This document shows positions 20,701 through 27,660 of a stretch of 64,000 bases of DNA, one piece after another. The notes beneath the pieces are model-generated. The model was not told the origin of the DNA. It searched no databases and saw nothing but the letters and a program-made list of their open reading frames with translations. A program made the position numbers and the translations under genes. The stretch spans positions 2,542,001 to 2,606,000 of the forward strand of contig NZ_CP074404.1 of assembly GCF_018388465.1 (NCBI RefSeq). The letters are read 5' to 3'. The DNA comes from Cellulomonas fengjieae (GTDB lineage Bacteria > Actinomycetota > Actinomycetes > Actinomycetales > Cellulomonadaceae). Position 1 is the stretch's first letter. The number at the start of each line of letters is the position of its first letter.

Positions 20701-21276
20701 GACACCGAGGACGTCGTCGCGGCCGTCGTGCTGGCCCTGGTCCAGCTCCCCCGGCTCGACGTCGGTCATCCGGCGGCCGGACCTCGAGGTGCGCAGGCCC
20801 ACCTCGAGCAGCCGCTCCGGATCGGTCCAGGTGCGCTGCTTGACCCCTGCGACCCCGACGGACCGCGCACGGCCGACGGCGCGGACCAGCTCGGACAGGG
20901 CGGTGGGTGCGGGCGCGCTGTCGTCGTGCAGGAGCCAGAGCCAGCTGGTGGCGGGGCCGTCGTCCGCGTCGAGGGCACGGCGCACGGCGTGCCCGAAGGT
21001 CCGGGCGCCGGGCGCGTGCACCACCCGCAGCACGGCGGGCGTGCCCTGGACGGCGGCGAAGGCGCTGTGCAGGAGGTGCCCGAGGTCGTCGGTCCCGTCG
21101 GAGACGTCCACCAGCAGGACCCGCACCGGGCGTCGGGTCTGGGCGGCGAGCGCCTCGAGCGTGGTGGGGAGGTATGGGGTGAGTCCGTGCGTGACGACCA
21201 CTGCGGACACCGGCGTCGTCACCGGTGTGGGAGAGGTCGCGGTGGGCAGGTCCACCGGCAGGAGCGTGTCCGTCAT
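17776..21276 (-). CDS. large GT2 glycosyltransferase with polytopic membrane domain
   Basis: 1166 residues. An N-terminal GT2 domain (about 25-265) has VVTHG at the first strand, the DxSDG nucleotide site and LLHDDSAPAP as the DxD-like block. A linker and then about a dozen membrane spans (roughly 310-900) follow. The C-terminal extracellular region (about 900-1140) ends in a final span and the basic tail RRRRGVRT. This fusion is widespread in actinobacteria upstream of DUF5719 and near whiB. It probably builds or exports a wall glycan, acting at the membrane. The ATG at 21276 is chosen over 21300; a GATGTT element lies 6 nt upstream. Acceptor and donor are unknown. Confidence 0.85.
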   Translation of the reverse strand: MTDTLLPVDLPTATSPTPVTTPVSAVVVTHGLTPYLPTTLEALAAQTRRPVRVLLVDVSDGTDDLGHLLHSAFAAVQGTPAVLRVVHAPGARTFGHAVRRALDADDGPATSWLWLLHDDSAPAPTALSELVRAVGRARSVGVAGVKQRTWTDPERLLEVGLRTSRSGRRMTDVEPGELDQGQHDGRDDVLGVGIVGALVRRDVWDELGGTDPLLGPFGDGFDLSRRARLAGHRVVVVPSAVVRHAQAGYLGLRSTASGAGEPVDVDGDGEDDRADPRRSFAARRRALVHSRLVAAPLPLLPVVVVFALLAAVVRALCQLAVKQPGMAVDEVRAALGALARPDGILRARRRAARSRRMPRRDLRPLQAGWRDVWSQAHDRRLARAEARRVVQAPSELELRELAALATRRRTVLAAVVGVLVLTVGSALGALLGPVAGGASLVGDALLPASARLGELWSTATSGWVAGGLGGPGPADALLTMLAAPTALVGGSTSAAVAVLLLGSVVLAGVGAWAAAGAATRSVGVRAWAAVVWAGAPVLLLSLGDGRLGGVLAHVALPWLALGLARAVGVQRVDQVLSGVATAQRQDGVTELEVETPVRGTPTVPTPRVSGDVPAVVEPAPARVGAPDPTGSITAAAAASIAFAFVVAGAPVLLVPGILALCVVALCAPRGRGRVLLVAVPALALLGPTLVEAAGRGLAGWRLLVADPGLQSASDPAGPVSRLLGVPADASSLVPDGLPPVLAQGWPLALGAVVLLLAGLALLRGAPVSRAVRGAWIVAALGAATATLVVAIPVTVSDGVVVHGWAGPPLSLAGAGLLTAAVIGADQLRVRLAHYTFGWRQPVVALVTAVAVVVPVAWLGTWTWQARSGDAVGLRSIERAIVPAVGRQAQVSDLSSRVLTVSLEPSVDAEVSTVTWQLMRGDGPQLVDQAASGSTRALSGDLLTPDPTAADAATLEVDALVARLATAATGDVAGELAALAVADVVVPPVPDDLGGVDPQVAQAQRDELVSRLDSTAGLERVTQNATGTLWRVQATAAVAGGQAPSVVPAWARVVPVSADVTDPTVPVVPVASRDRTVDTALPAGDAARLLVLAERADPHWHAWLDGRPLRAVEGGWRQTFALGADGGDLEVRYDSPDRTPWLAVQGLVALVTLLLAAPVRRRRGVRT

Positions 21277-21342
21277 GACCGGAACATCATGCCGTCGCAC
21301 GGGACGAGGCCCGCGCGCGACACTCCCGGCCGGCGAAGACCG

Positions 21343-21672
21343 TCAGACGACACGCCGCTTGAGCTTGCGCCGCTCGCGCTCGGACAGCCCGCCCCAGATG
21401 CCGAAGCGCTCGTCGTTCGCCAGGGCGTAGTCGAGGCACTCGGAGCGCACGTCACATCCCGTGCACACCTTCTTGGCCTCGCGGGTCGAGCCGCCCTTCT
21501 CGGGGAAGAACGCCTCAGGGTCGGTCTGCGCGCACAGTGCCCGCTCCTGCCAGCCCATCGGTCCCTCGTCGTCGAGGGCTCCGAAGATGGGCAGGACGTT
21601 CGACGCGTGCGTCTGTGCACTCGTGCGTGCGTCCGTGGGAAAGATCTCGTCGTTGTCGAGCAGGTTCCACAT
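21343..21672 (-). CDS. whiB: WhiB family iron-sulfur transcription regulator (WhiB2/WhmD type)
   Basis: 109 residues. The four [4Fe-4S] ligands are Cys47, Cys70, Cys73 and Cys79 (C-x22-C-x2-C-x5-C), followed by the GIWGG turn (91-95) and the basic tail ERRKLKRR. The block WQERALCAQTDPEAFFPEKG is the WhiB2 signature. WhiB2 controls septation and development genes with the housekeeping sigma factor. The ATG at 21672 has GGAGG 5 nt upstream. A near-consensus promoter lies about 100 nt upstream (21778-21806), leaving a long leader. The first 38 residues are a less conserved extension. Confidence 0.95.
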   Translation of the reverse strand: MWNLLDNDEIFPTDARTSAQTHASNVLPIFGALDDEGPMGWQERALCAQTDPEAFFPEKGGSTREAKKVCTGCDVRSECLDYALANDERFGIWGGLSERERRKLKRRVV

Positions 21673-21777
21673 GCGTGCCTCCGTGCGTCCTCTTGGTTCT
21701 GCTGCTCGTTCAGGCTCGGCGTGCGACGCTCTTCCGGGTGCCGCGTGTGGTGCTCGCGCATGAATCCGTTCTAAGGA

Positions 21778-21806
21778 ATTACACGCGTGTCGTTCTCGTT
21801 GGTCAA
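21778..21806 (-). promoter_or_regulatory. near-consensus promoter of whiB
   Basis: On the minus strand: TTGACC (21801-21806), a 17-nt spacer, then TGTAAT (21778-21783). This is the best -35/-10 pair in the window. The spacer starts with the 10-bp palindrome ACACGCGTGT (21781-21790), which overlaps the -10 box and could be an operator. It implies a 5' leader of about 100 nt, which the rest of 21673-21777 fills. Confidence 0.7.
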
Positions 21807-21876
21807 GCCGAGACGTGGTAACTGTCCGTTTTCTCCGGGTGAACTTTCACACGTCGGGCGTGTCGGCGTGTCGGCC

Positions 21877-21882
21877 TAGGCT
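21877..21882 (+). promoter_or_regulatory. -10 element, leaderless type
   Basis: TAGGCT, 6 nt before the GTG at 21889. No ribosome site. Confidence 0.55.
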
Positions 21883-21888
21883 GTCCCG

Positions 21889-22620
21889 GTGCCCGCGACC
21901 ACCACGTCTGACCTGCTCCATCTCCTCACGCGCGAGCCGGGCCGCCCCCGGATCACCTGGTACGGCGACGGCGGCGAACGGGTGGAGCTGTCCGGCGCGG
22001 TGCTGGAGAACTGGGTGAGCAAGACCACCAACCTGCTGGTCGAGGAGTTCGACGCGGGACCCGGCACGCGCGTCCGGCTGGACCTGCCAGGGCACTGGCG
22101 GACCCTCGTGTGGGCCCTGGCCACGTGGCGCACCGGCGCCGAGGTCGTCATGACCGACCGGGACGACGAACCCGTCGGTCTCGTCGTCTCGGACCGGCCG
22201 GACCGCTGGCCGTCGGCCGACCCCCTCGTCGTCGTCGCGCTCCCCGCGCTGGCCCGCAGCTTTCCCGGCGCCCTGCCGCCGCGGGCGATCGACGCCGCCG
22301 CGGCCGTCATGACCTACGGCGACGTCGTGGGCTGGGCGCCCGCGACCGAGGCGGGTGCGAGCGCGCTGCCCGGCGTCGCGCACGGGGCCCTCCTGGCGCA
22401 CGCGCAGTCGGCGTTCCCCGCGGACGCCGCGGGACGCGTGCTGCTCGACGCCGGCGCCGATCGCTCGTCCGACGTCCTCGTGCGGACCCTGGCCACCCTG
22501 GCGCGGAACGGCTCGGTCGTGCTCACCTCCGCCGCGGTGGCCGACGAGCTCCGGCACGACGAGCCCCGGCGTGCGCGCCTGGTCGACAGCGAGCGGATCA
22601 CGGACGACGAGCTGGGCTGA
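21889..22620 (+). CDS. TIGR03089 family protein
   Basis: 243 residues resembling the N-terminal part of adenylate-forming enzymes but without the catalytic AMP-binding motifs; this matches the actinobacterial family TIGR03089. Recognisable blocks are RITWYGDGGERVELSG, VSKTTNLLVEEFDAGPG and PGHWRTLVWALATWRTG. It is a cytoplasmic protein of unknown function that is conserved near whiB and manA. GTG start with a leaderless-type box. It is convergent with manA. Confidence 0.85.
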   Translation: MPATTTSDLLHLLTREPGRPRITWYGDGGERVELSGAVLENWVSKTTNLLVEEFDAGPGTRVRLDLPGHWRTLVWALATWRTGAEVVMTDRDDEPVGLVVSDRPDRWPSADPLVVVALPALARSFPGALPPRAIDAAAAVMTYGDVVGWAPATEAGASALPGVAHGALLAHAQSAFPADAAGRVLLDAGADRSSDVLVRTLATLARNGSVVLTSAAVADELRHDEPRRARLVDSERITDDELG

Positions 22621-22638
22621 GCCCCTCCGCCGGACGGG

Positions 22639-23841
22639 TCAGGGGACGTCGGCCTGCACGATGGTCCCGGCGCCGCGCACCGTCAGCGCGCCGTCCCGCG
22701 CGGGGACGAAGGCCACGTGCCCGCGCTCCAGCTCGAGCGTGCCGTCGTGGGCGGTGGACACGGTGAGCCGTCCGTCGAGGCACAGCAGCACACGCGGACC
22801 GCGACCGGGCAGGGGATGGACCCCGTCGTCGTCGATCTGGGTCACGGAGAGCTCGAAGTCGTCGACCGGCGCGTAGTACACCTTCGTGGCTCCGTGGAAG
22901 ACCTCGGGAGCGATGCGGATCGGCGGGGCGGCCACGTAGTCGACGTTGCGCAGCAGCTCCGGCACGTCCACGTGCTTGGGGGTCAGGCCCGCACGCAGCA
23001 CGTTGTCGGAGCTGGCCATGATCTCCACCGCGACGCCGTGCAGGTAGGCGTGCACTCCCCCGGCCGGGACGAACATCGCGTCCCCCGGCTGGAGCGTGAC
23101 CGGGTTGAGCAGCAGCGAGGTCACGACCCCGGGGTCACCCGGGTACTCCCGCTGCAGGAGCACCACGGTGCGGTCCGCACGCGGTGAGGGAGATCCGGCG
23201 GCGAGGCGCGCGGCGCACGCCTCCGCCAGCTCCCGGACCTCGTCGACGCTGGGCGTGGTCGCGGGCTCGAGCAGCTGGGTGAACGCCGCCCGGATCCCCG
23301 CCGGGGACGGGTCCGCGACGAGGATCCCGTGCAGCTCCTTGGCGAGCGGCGCGTCCAGCCCCACCAGGAGCTCGGCCGCACGTCGCGGTGCGCGGAACCC
23401 GCACATGGCCTCGAACTGCGTCAGCGCGTAGACCAGCTCGGGCTTGTGGTTGGTGTCGCGGTAGTTCCGATGGGGCGCGTCGATCGGGATCCCCGCGAGG
23501 TCCTCCTCCGCGTACCCCTGCCGCGCGCGCTCGATGTGGGGGTGGACCTGCAACGAGAGCGGACGCTCGGCCGCGATCACCTTGAGCAGGTACGGCAGCG
23601 ACGAGCCGAACCTGTCCACCACGTCCTGCCCCAGCGACCCCTCGGCGTCGCGTGCGATCAGCTGAGGCAGGGTGAGCAGGTCGCCGTCGAGGCCTCGGGA
23701 CGGTGACGACGGGTGCGCCCCCATCCACGCCTCCGCGATCACGCCGGTCGCGTCGTGACCGAAGAGGTCATGGATCGCGGTGTGCGACCCCCAGGCGTAC
23801 GCCTGCGTCGCGTGGGAGATTCGGTGCACGGGTGACCCCAT
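22639..23841 (-). CDS. manA: mannose-6-phosphate isomerase, class I
   Basis: Zinc enzyme interconverting fructose-6-phosphate and mannose-6-phosphate, the entry to GDP-mannose with manB. 400 residues. The N-terminal HATQAYAWGS, the zinc-site block LQVHPH, the KPELVYAL block and PAGGVHAYLHG are all family hallmarks. ATG 23841 is chosen because the conserved fold begins a few residues later; an in-frame ATG at 23865 would add eight residues. A TAGCAT element lies at 23864-23869. It diverges from rmlA, so activation of mannose and glucose precursors starts from the same 76-nt intergenic region. Confidence 0.95.
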   Translation of the reverse strand: MGSPVHRISHATQAYAWGSHTAIHDLFGHDATGVIAEAWMGAHPSSPSRGLDGDLLTLPQLIARDAEGSLGQDVVDRFGSSLPYLLKVIAAERPLSLQVHPHIERARQGYAEEDLAGIPIDAPHRNYRDTNHKPELVYALTQFEAMCGFRAPRRAAELLVGLDAPLAKELHGILVADPSPAGIRAAFTQLLEPATTPSVDEVRELAEACAARLAAGSPSPRADRTVVLLQREYPGDPGVVTSLLLNPVTLQPGDAMFVPAGGVHAYLHGVAVEIMASSDNVLRAGLTPKHVDVPELLRNVDYVAAPPIRIAPEVFHGATKVYYAPVDDFELSVTQIDDDGVHPLPGRGPRVLLCLDGRLTVSTAHDGTLELERGHVAFVPARDGALTVRGAGTIVQADVP

Positions 23842-23917
23842 CGATCGAAGAACGGTTCCGAGCATGCTACCGGGGTCATTTTCTCGCTGACGTCGCTATA
23901 CGCCACACTGTCTGCCC

Positions 23918-24778
23918 ATGCGAGGAATCATCCTGGCCGGAGGCTCCGGTACGCGGCTGCATCCCATCACGCTCGGGGTGAGCAAGCAGCTCGTCCCGGT
24001 CTACGACAAGCCGATGATCTACTACCCCCTCTCCACGCTGATCCTCGCCGGGATCCGCGACATCCTGGTGATCACGACACCCCACGACGCCGCCCAGTTC
24101 GAGCGCCTGCTCGGGGACGGCTCCCAGTTCGGCGTCTCGATCACGTACACGGTCCAGGCGGAGCCGAACGGCCTCGCTCAGGCGTTCGTGCTCGGCGCGG
24201 ACTTCGTCGGCTCCGACTCGGTCGCCCTGGTCCTCGGCGACAACATCTTCTACGGGGCCGGCCTCGGCTCCCAGCTGGAGCGGTTCGAGGACATCGACGG
24301 GGGCGCCGTGTTCGCCTACCGCGTCGCCGACCCCACCTCGTACGGGGTCGTGGAGTTCGACGACGCCGGCCGCGCGCTCTCGCTCCAGGAGAAGCCCGCC
24401 GCCCCGCGGTCCAACTACGCGGTGCCGGGCCTCTACTTTTACGACAACGACGTCGTCGCCGTCGCGCGCGACCTCAAGCCGTCGGACCGTGGCGAGTACG
24501 AGATCACCGACGTCAACCGCTGGTACCTCGAGCAGGGCCGGCTGCAGGTCGAGGTGCTCCCGCGGGGCACCGCGTGGCTGGACACCGGGACGTTCGACTC
24601 CCTTCTCGAGGCCTCGGACTTCGTGCGCACGATCGAGCACCGGCAAGGGCTCAAGGTCGGCTGCCCGGAGGAGGTCGCCTGGCGGCGGGGCTTCCTGTCC
24701 GACGACGAGCTGCGCGCTCGTGCCGGCGCACTCGTCAAGTCCGGCTACGGGTCGTACCTGCTCGGCCTGCTCGCCTGA
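23918..24778 (+). CDS. rmlA: glucose-1-phosphate thymidylyltransferase
   Basis: Forms dTDP-glucose from dTTP and glucose-1-phosphate, the first step to dTDP-rhamnose. 286 residues, normal length. N-terminal [11 protein letters not shown], then [18 protein letters not shown] and LQEKP (the sugar and metal sites), and [10 protein letters not shown] with [13 protein letters not shown] near the end. It opens the glycan locus. The acyltransferase start overlaps its stop (TGATG). rmlD is found 10 kb away; rmlB and rmlC are not in the window. A CACACT element 8 nt before the ATG may be the promoter. Confidence 0.97.
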   Translation: MRGIILAGGSGTRLHPITLGVSKQLVPVYDKPMIYYPLSTLILAGIRDILVITTPHDAAQFERLLGDGSQFGVSITYTVQAEPNGLAQAFVLGADFVGSDSVALVLGDNIFYGAGLGSQLERFEDIDGGAVFAYRVADPTSYGVVEFDDAGRALSLQEKPAAPRSNYAVPGLYFYDNDVVAVARDLKPSDRGEYEITDVNRWYLEQGRLQVEVLPRGTAWLDTGTFDSLLEASDFVRTIEHRQGLKVGCPEEVAWRRGFLSDDELRARAGALVKSGYGSYLLGLLA

Positions 24779-25902
24779 TGGTCACGACGGCCGACGTCCG
24801 ACCGAGCAGCAGCATCCTGGACCGCGCCACCGGCTGGTTCGGTGTGGGGTCGTGGCGCCTGCTCCTCGCGGGCTTCGTCGCGGCGTCGCACCTGTGGAGC
24901 CGGATGGTCCAGGGCCCGGCCGCGTACGCCGTGTGGGGCTTCTACGTGCTCAGCGGTTACCTGATGACGTACGTCCTGATCGAGAAGTACGGGTTCTCGG
25001 CCAAGGGCATTCGCAACTACGCGTTCAACCGCTTCCTACGCATCTACCCCGGCTACTGGATCGCAGTCATGATCGGCGTCGTCGTGATCACCGTCGTCAC
25101 GTCCCGCGGAATCGACCCGACGGCGCTGAACCCTGAGTTCTACCTTCCCCAGGGGTGGTACTGGCTCAATCCGCTGACACTCTTCCCACTCTTCCCGCAC
25201 TCGGGACTGCCGGTCGCCGTCTCGTCCGCGCTCGCCATCGAGATCGGCGCCTATCTCCTGATGCCGCTCCTGGCCAAGGCGCGAGCGGCCGCCTGGATGA
25301 CGGCCATCACCGCGCTCCTCGCCGCCTTGGCGCTCGGTTTCGGCCTGGACTCGTTCGCCGTCCGCTACGCGACCCTGCTTCCCTGCCTGCTCCCGTTCGC
25401 CGTCGGCGCGCTCCTGTGCCACTACCGATCGACGCTCCTGCGGTTCGTCGCGCCGCGCACGAGCCTGGTCGTGTGGCTCGTCCACGCGGTGTTGTGGTGG
25501 CAGTTCCCCTACTGGCCCTGGACCTACGGGCTCTACTCGTCGATGGTGCTCTCGGCCTGGGTGACGCTCTCCCTCACCGCTCGCAGGTCCGGCCGTGCTG
25601 ACACGCTGTTCGGCGACCTCTCGTACCCCGTCTATCTCCTGCACACCGCGGTCGGTGCGTGCTTCCTCGGCATCTGGGGCTACGACCGACCGTTCCGCTT
25701 CTTCGCCCTCTCGATGGCGGTGACGCTCGTGGCCTCGTGGTTGCTCATGACGTTCGTGGAACGCCCGTTGTACCGGTTGAAACGTCCCGCCGCGCGTCGC
25801 GAACCCTCCGCCGATGTCGGCGCGTCGGATCCGGCGCCCGATCTCGTTCCGTCTCCTGCTGGCACCATCACCGCATCAGAAGCGGACAGTCGAACGTCCT
25901 GA
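24778..25902 (+). CDS. acyltransferase 3 family membrane protein
   Basis: 374 residues, about ten membrane spans, of the PF01757 family that O-acetylates or otherwise acylates polysaccharides at the membrane. The conserved His lies in FVAASHLW near residue 39, and the loop RFLRIYPGYWIAV is typical. GDLSYPVYLLHTAVG is the family's penultimate-helix block. The C-terminal 40 residues are a soluble Pro/Ser-rich tail. The start codon overlaps the rmlA stop by one base. Third codon positions look less GC-rich than in neighbouring genes, a possible sign of transfer. It probably decorates the glycan made by this locus. Confidence 0.88.
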   Translation: MVTTADVRPSSSILDRATGWFGVGSWRLLLAGFVAASHLWSRMVQGPAAYAVWGFYVLSGYLMTYVLIEKYGFSAKGIRNYAFNRFLRIYPGYWIAVMIGVVVITVVTSRGIDPTALNPEFYLPQGWYWLNPLTLFPLFPHSGLPVAVSSALAIEIGAYLLMPLLAKARAAAWMTAITALLAALALGFGLDSFAVRYATLLPCLLPFAVGALLCHYRSTLLRFVAPRTSLVVWLVHAVLWWQFPYWPWTYGLYSSMVLSAWVTLSLTARRSGRADTLFGDLSYPVYLLHTAVGACFLGIWGYDRPFRFFALSMAVTLVASWLLMTFVERPLYRLKRPAARREPSADVGASDPAPDLVPSPAGTITASEADSRTS

Positions 25903-25926
25903 CAACACGGTCGGGCGTCTCCCCCC

Positions 25927-26100
25927 GTGCCGATGAACGACCTGGGCCGGGCACTCCTCTCGGGGCGGGCGGAGCTCATCGATACGTTCACGCGGGTCGT
26001 CGACAGCGGCTTGCTGGTCCACAGGCTCGAGCACCGCGCGTTCGAGGACGAGCTCGCCGCATTCCTCGGGGTGGATCCGCTCGAGGGCAACACGGTGGGC
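25927..26100 (+). pseudogene. N-terminal fragment of a DegT/DnrJ/EryC1-type aminotransferase
   Basis: From the GTG at 25927 the translation reads VPMNDLGRALLSG, then RVVDSGLLV, then EHRAFEDELAAFLGVD. This is the standard opening of sugar aminotransferases of the DegT family, which normally continue into a GTDAL block. Homology stops after about 55 residues, near 26095, and the remaining frame becomes Arg-rich and unrecognisable. The PLP-lysine part is absent. It lies 24 nt after the acyltransferase stop and just before the convergent DUF2304 gene. I read it as the remnant of an amino-sugar gene that was deleted from the cluster. The 26101-26212 stretch shows nothing recognisable. Confidence 0.55.
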
Positions 26101-26212
26101 GCGCCGCCCCCCACTCGCACGGATCTCGGCGCGCGGCGCCCGGGCGACGCAGCGGCACGTCGAGCTCTCGCTCGACGGGCAAGGGCTCGCCGACGCAGCC
26201 CGGAGCCAGCCG

Positions 26213-26617
26213 TCAGGAGACGGCGTCGTCGACGTCCCGGCTCAACGAGCCCTCGGGTCCGGTGGCGTCGTCGAGGGCGTTCCCGAGACGCTCGAGGCGC
26301 AGCCGCAGCAACGCGGTCTGCTCCGCCAGCGACTGGTTCTCGTGCTCGAGCTCGCTCACCTCTGCGCTGATCTGGACGCAGACCACCAGCAGCACGAGCA
26401 TGCCGAGGAAGAACACGAGATTGATGGGCGTCGTGATGCCGACCAGGTCGGCCAGCCACGCAGTGACACCGGGGAAGACGGCAGCGACGAGCACGACGAG
26501 CGCGATGACGATCCAGAAGCCGGCGTACTTCTCGCGCAGACGACGGCGCCGCATCAGCTCGAACATGAACACGAGCGTCACGAGGGCGCCGAGGAGGGCA
26601 AACAGGTGGCCGCTCAT
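26213..26617 (-). CDS. DUF2304 membrane protein
   Basis: 134 residues: three hydrophobic segments (about 4-20, 33-54, 67-86) and a C-terminal coiled coil (about 90-115, with heptad Leu/Glu spacing). This is the normal layout of DUF2304. Members usually pair with polyprenyl-phosphate sugar synthases, and here the start overlaps the stop of such a gene (ATGA). It probably scaffolds or anchors that enzyme at the membrane. Confidence 0.88.
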   Translation of the reverse strand: MSGHLFALLGALVTLVFMFELMRRRRLREKYAGFWIVIALVVLVAAVFPGVTAWLADLVGITTPINLVFFLGMLVLLVVCVQISAEVSELEHENQSLAEQTALLRLRLERLGNALDDATGPEGSLSRDVDDAVS

Positions 26618-27357
26618 ACGACAGCAGCCTCCGAGGGGACGATCCGCTCCCTGCGGCGGAGAAGCGAGACCGCGAGCGCGAGGCAAGCACGGGCGAGGTA
26701 CACCGTGGCCTTGAAGGGGCTCTGCGACGGCCGACCGGCCGATCGCTCGCGCATCGACACGCCGATCTGCTCGATGCGCAGCCCGTTGCGGGCCGCGAGG
26801 ACGAGCGACTCGACGGTGTCACCGAGGTACTCCGCCGGGTAGTGGAAGGCGAAGAGCTCGACGGCGCGCGGCCCGGCCCCACGGAAGCCGGACGTCGTGT
26901 CGGTCAGGCGCGTCGACGCCACGCGGCTAAGCACACCTGCCAGGAGCCACATGGCCCACCGTCGGGGCCCGCGGGCCTCGTACTGGCCTGTGCCGGCGAA
27001 CCGAGCGCCGATCACGACGTCCGCGTCCGCGAGCCGCTCGACGATGCGCGGCACGTCGCGCGGATCGTGCTGCCCGTCCGCGTCGACCTGGACCACGATC
27101 TCGTGCCCCTGCTCGAGCGCGTACCTGAAGCCGGCGCGCATGGCACCACCGACGCCGAGGTTGAACGGGAGTTGGAGGACGTCCACACCGTTGGCACGTG
27201 CCAGGGCGGAAGAACCGTCATGCGACCCGTCGTCGACGACGAGCACCGCGACACCGGGAAGGTGCTCACGGATCTCCGCAAGCACGATCGGAAGGGCCTC
27301 GCGCTCGTTCCACGCAGGTAGGACGACGAGCACGCGCGCATCAAGGGGGGCGGACAC
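26614..27357 (-). CDS. GT2 polyprenyl-phosphate sugar synthase (DPM1/GtrB-like)
   Basis: 247 residues. Catalytic blocks LPAWNE (13-18), VDDGSHDG (41-48) and VDADGQHDP (91-99) match dolichyl-phosphate-mannose-synthase-like enzymes, which charge a polyprenyl phosphate with a sugar on the cytoplasmic face. The C-terminus is short with one weak hydrophobic segment, so DUF2304 likely supplies the anchor. The GTG at 27357 is chosen because TAGTCT lies 7 nt upstream; a longer ATG start at 27402 exists. With the GT-C-like protein at 27661 and GtrA at 30051 it forms a GtrABC-like set. Confidence 0.87.
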   Translation of the reverse strand: MSAPLDARVLVVLPAWNEREALPIVLAEIREHLPGVAVLVVDDGSHDGSSALARANGVDVLQLPFNLGVGGAMRAGFRYALEQGHEIVVQVDADGQHDPRDVPRIVERLADADVVIGARFAGTGQYEARGPRRWAMWLLAGVLSRVASTRLTDTTSGFRGAGPRAVELFAFHYPAEYLGDTVESLVLAARNGLRIEQIGVSMRERSAGRPSQSPFKATVYLARACLALAVSLLRRRERIVPSEAAVV

Positions 27358-27364
27358 GGCCGTT

Positions 27365-27370
27365 AGACTA
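27365..27370 (-). promoter_or_regulatory. -10 element of DPM1-like gene, leaderless type
   Basis: TAGTCT on the minus strand, 7 nt before the GTG at 27357. The rest of 27371-27660, about 290 nt before the next gene, holds no recognisable gene or hairpin; only the AAGGAA ribosome site near its right end stands out. Confidence 0.5.
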
Positions 27371-27660
27371 CCGTCCAGTAGGCGGCCGCCTGCACGATCC
27401 ATCCGTCACAATGGGGCACCACCCCCCGCACCCACCGCACCGCAGCGCGCGGGCACGGACCGAGGAGCAACGCCTCATACGAGCGGCGACCACGCCGCGA
27501 CCCGACCACGGCACCGCCGCCCCCGCGGTGCCACGTCCGGGCACGACGAACCGTGGCCCGCGACGACGCGCCTCCCCCCAGGGCACGTCCGCCCGCGCGA
27601 CGTCCGCGCGAGCCGGTGGGCGAACGACCACTCCCCCATCCATCGACGCGAAGGAACACC

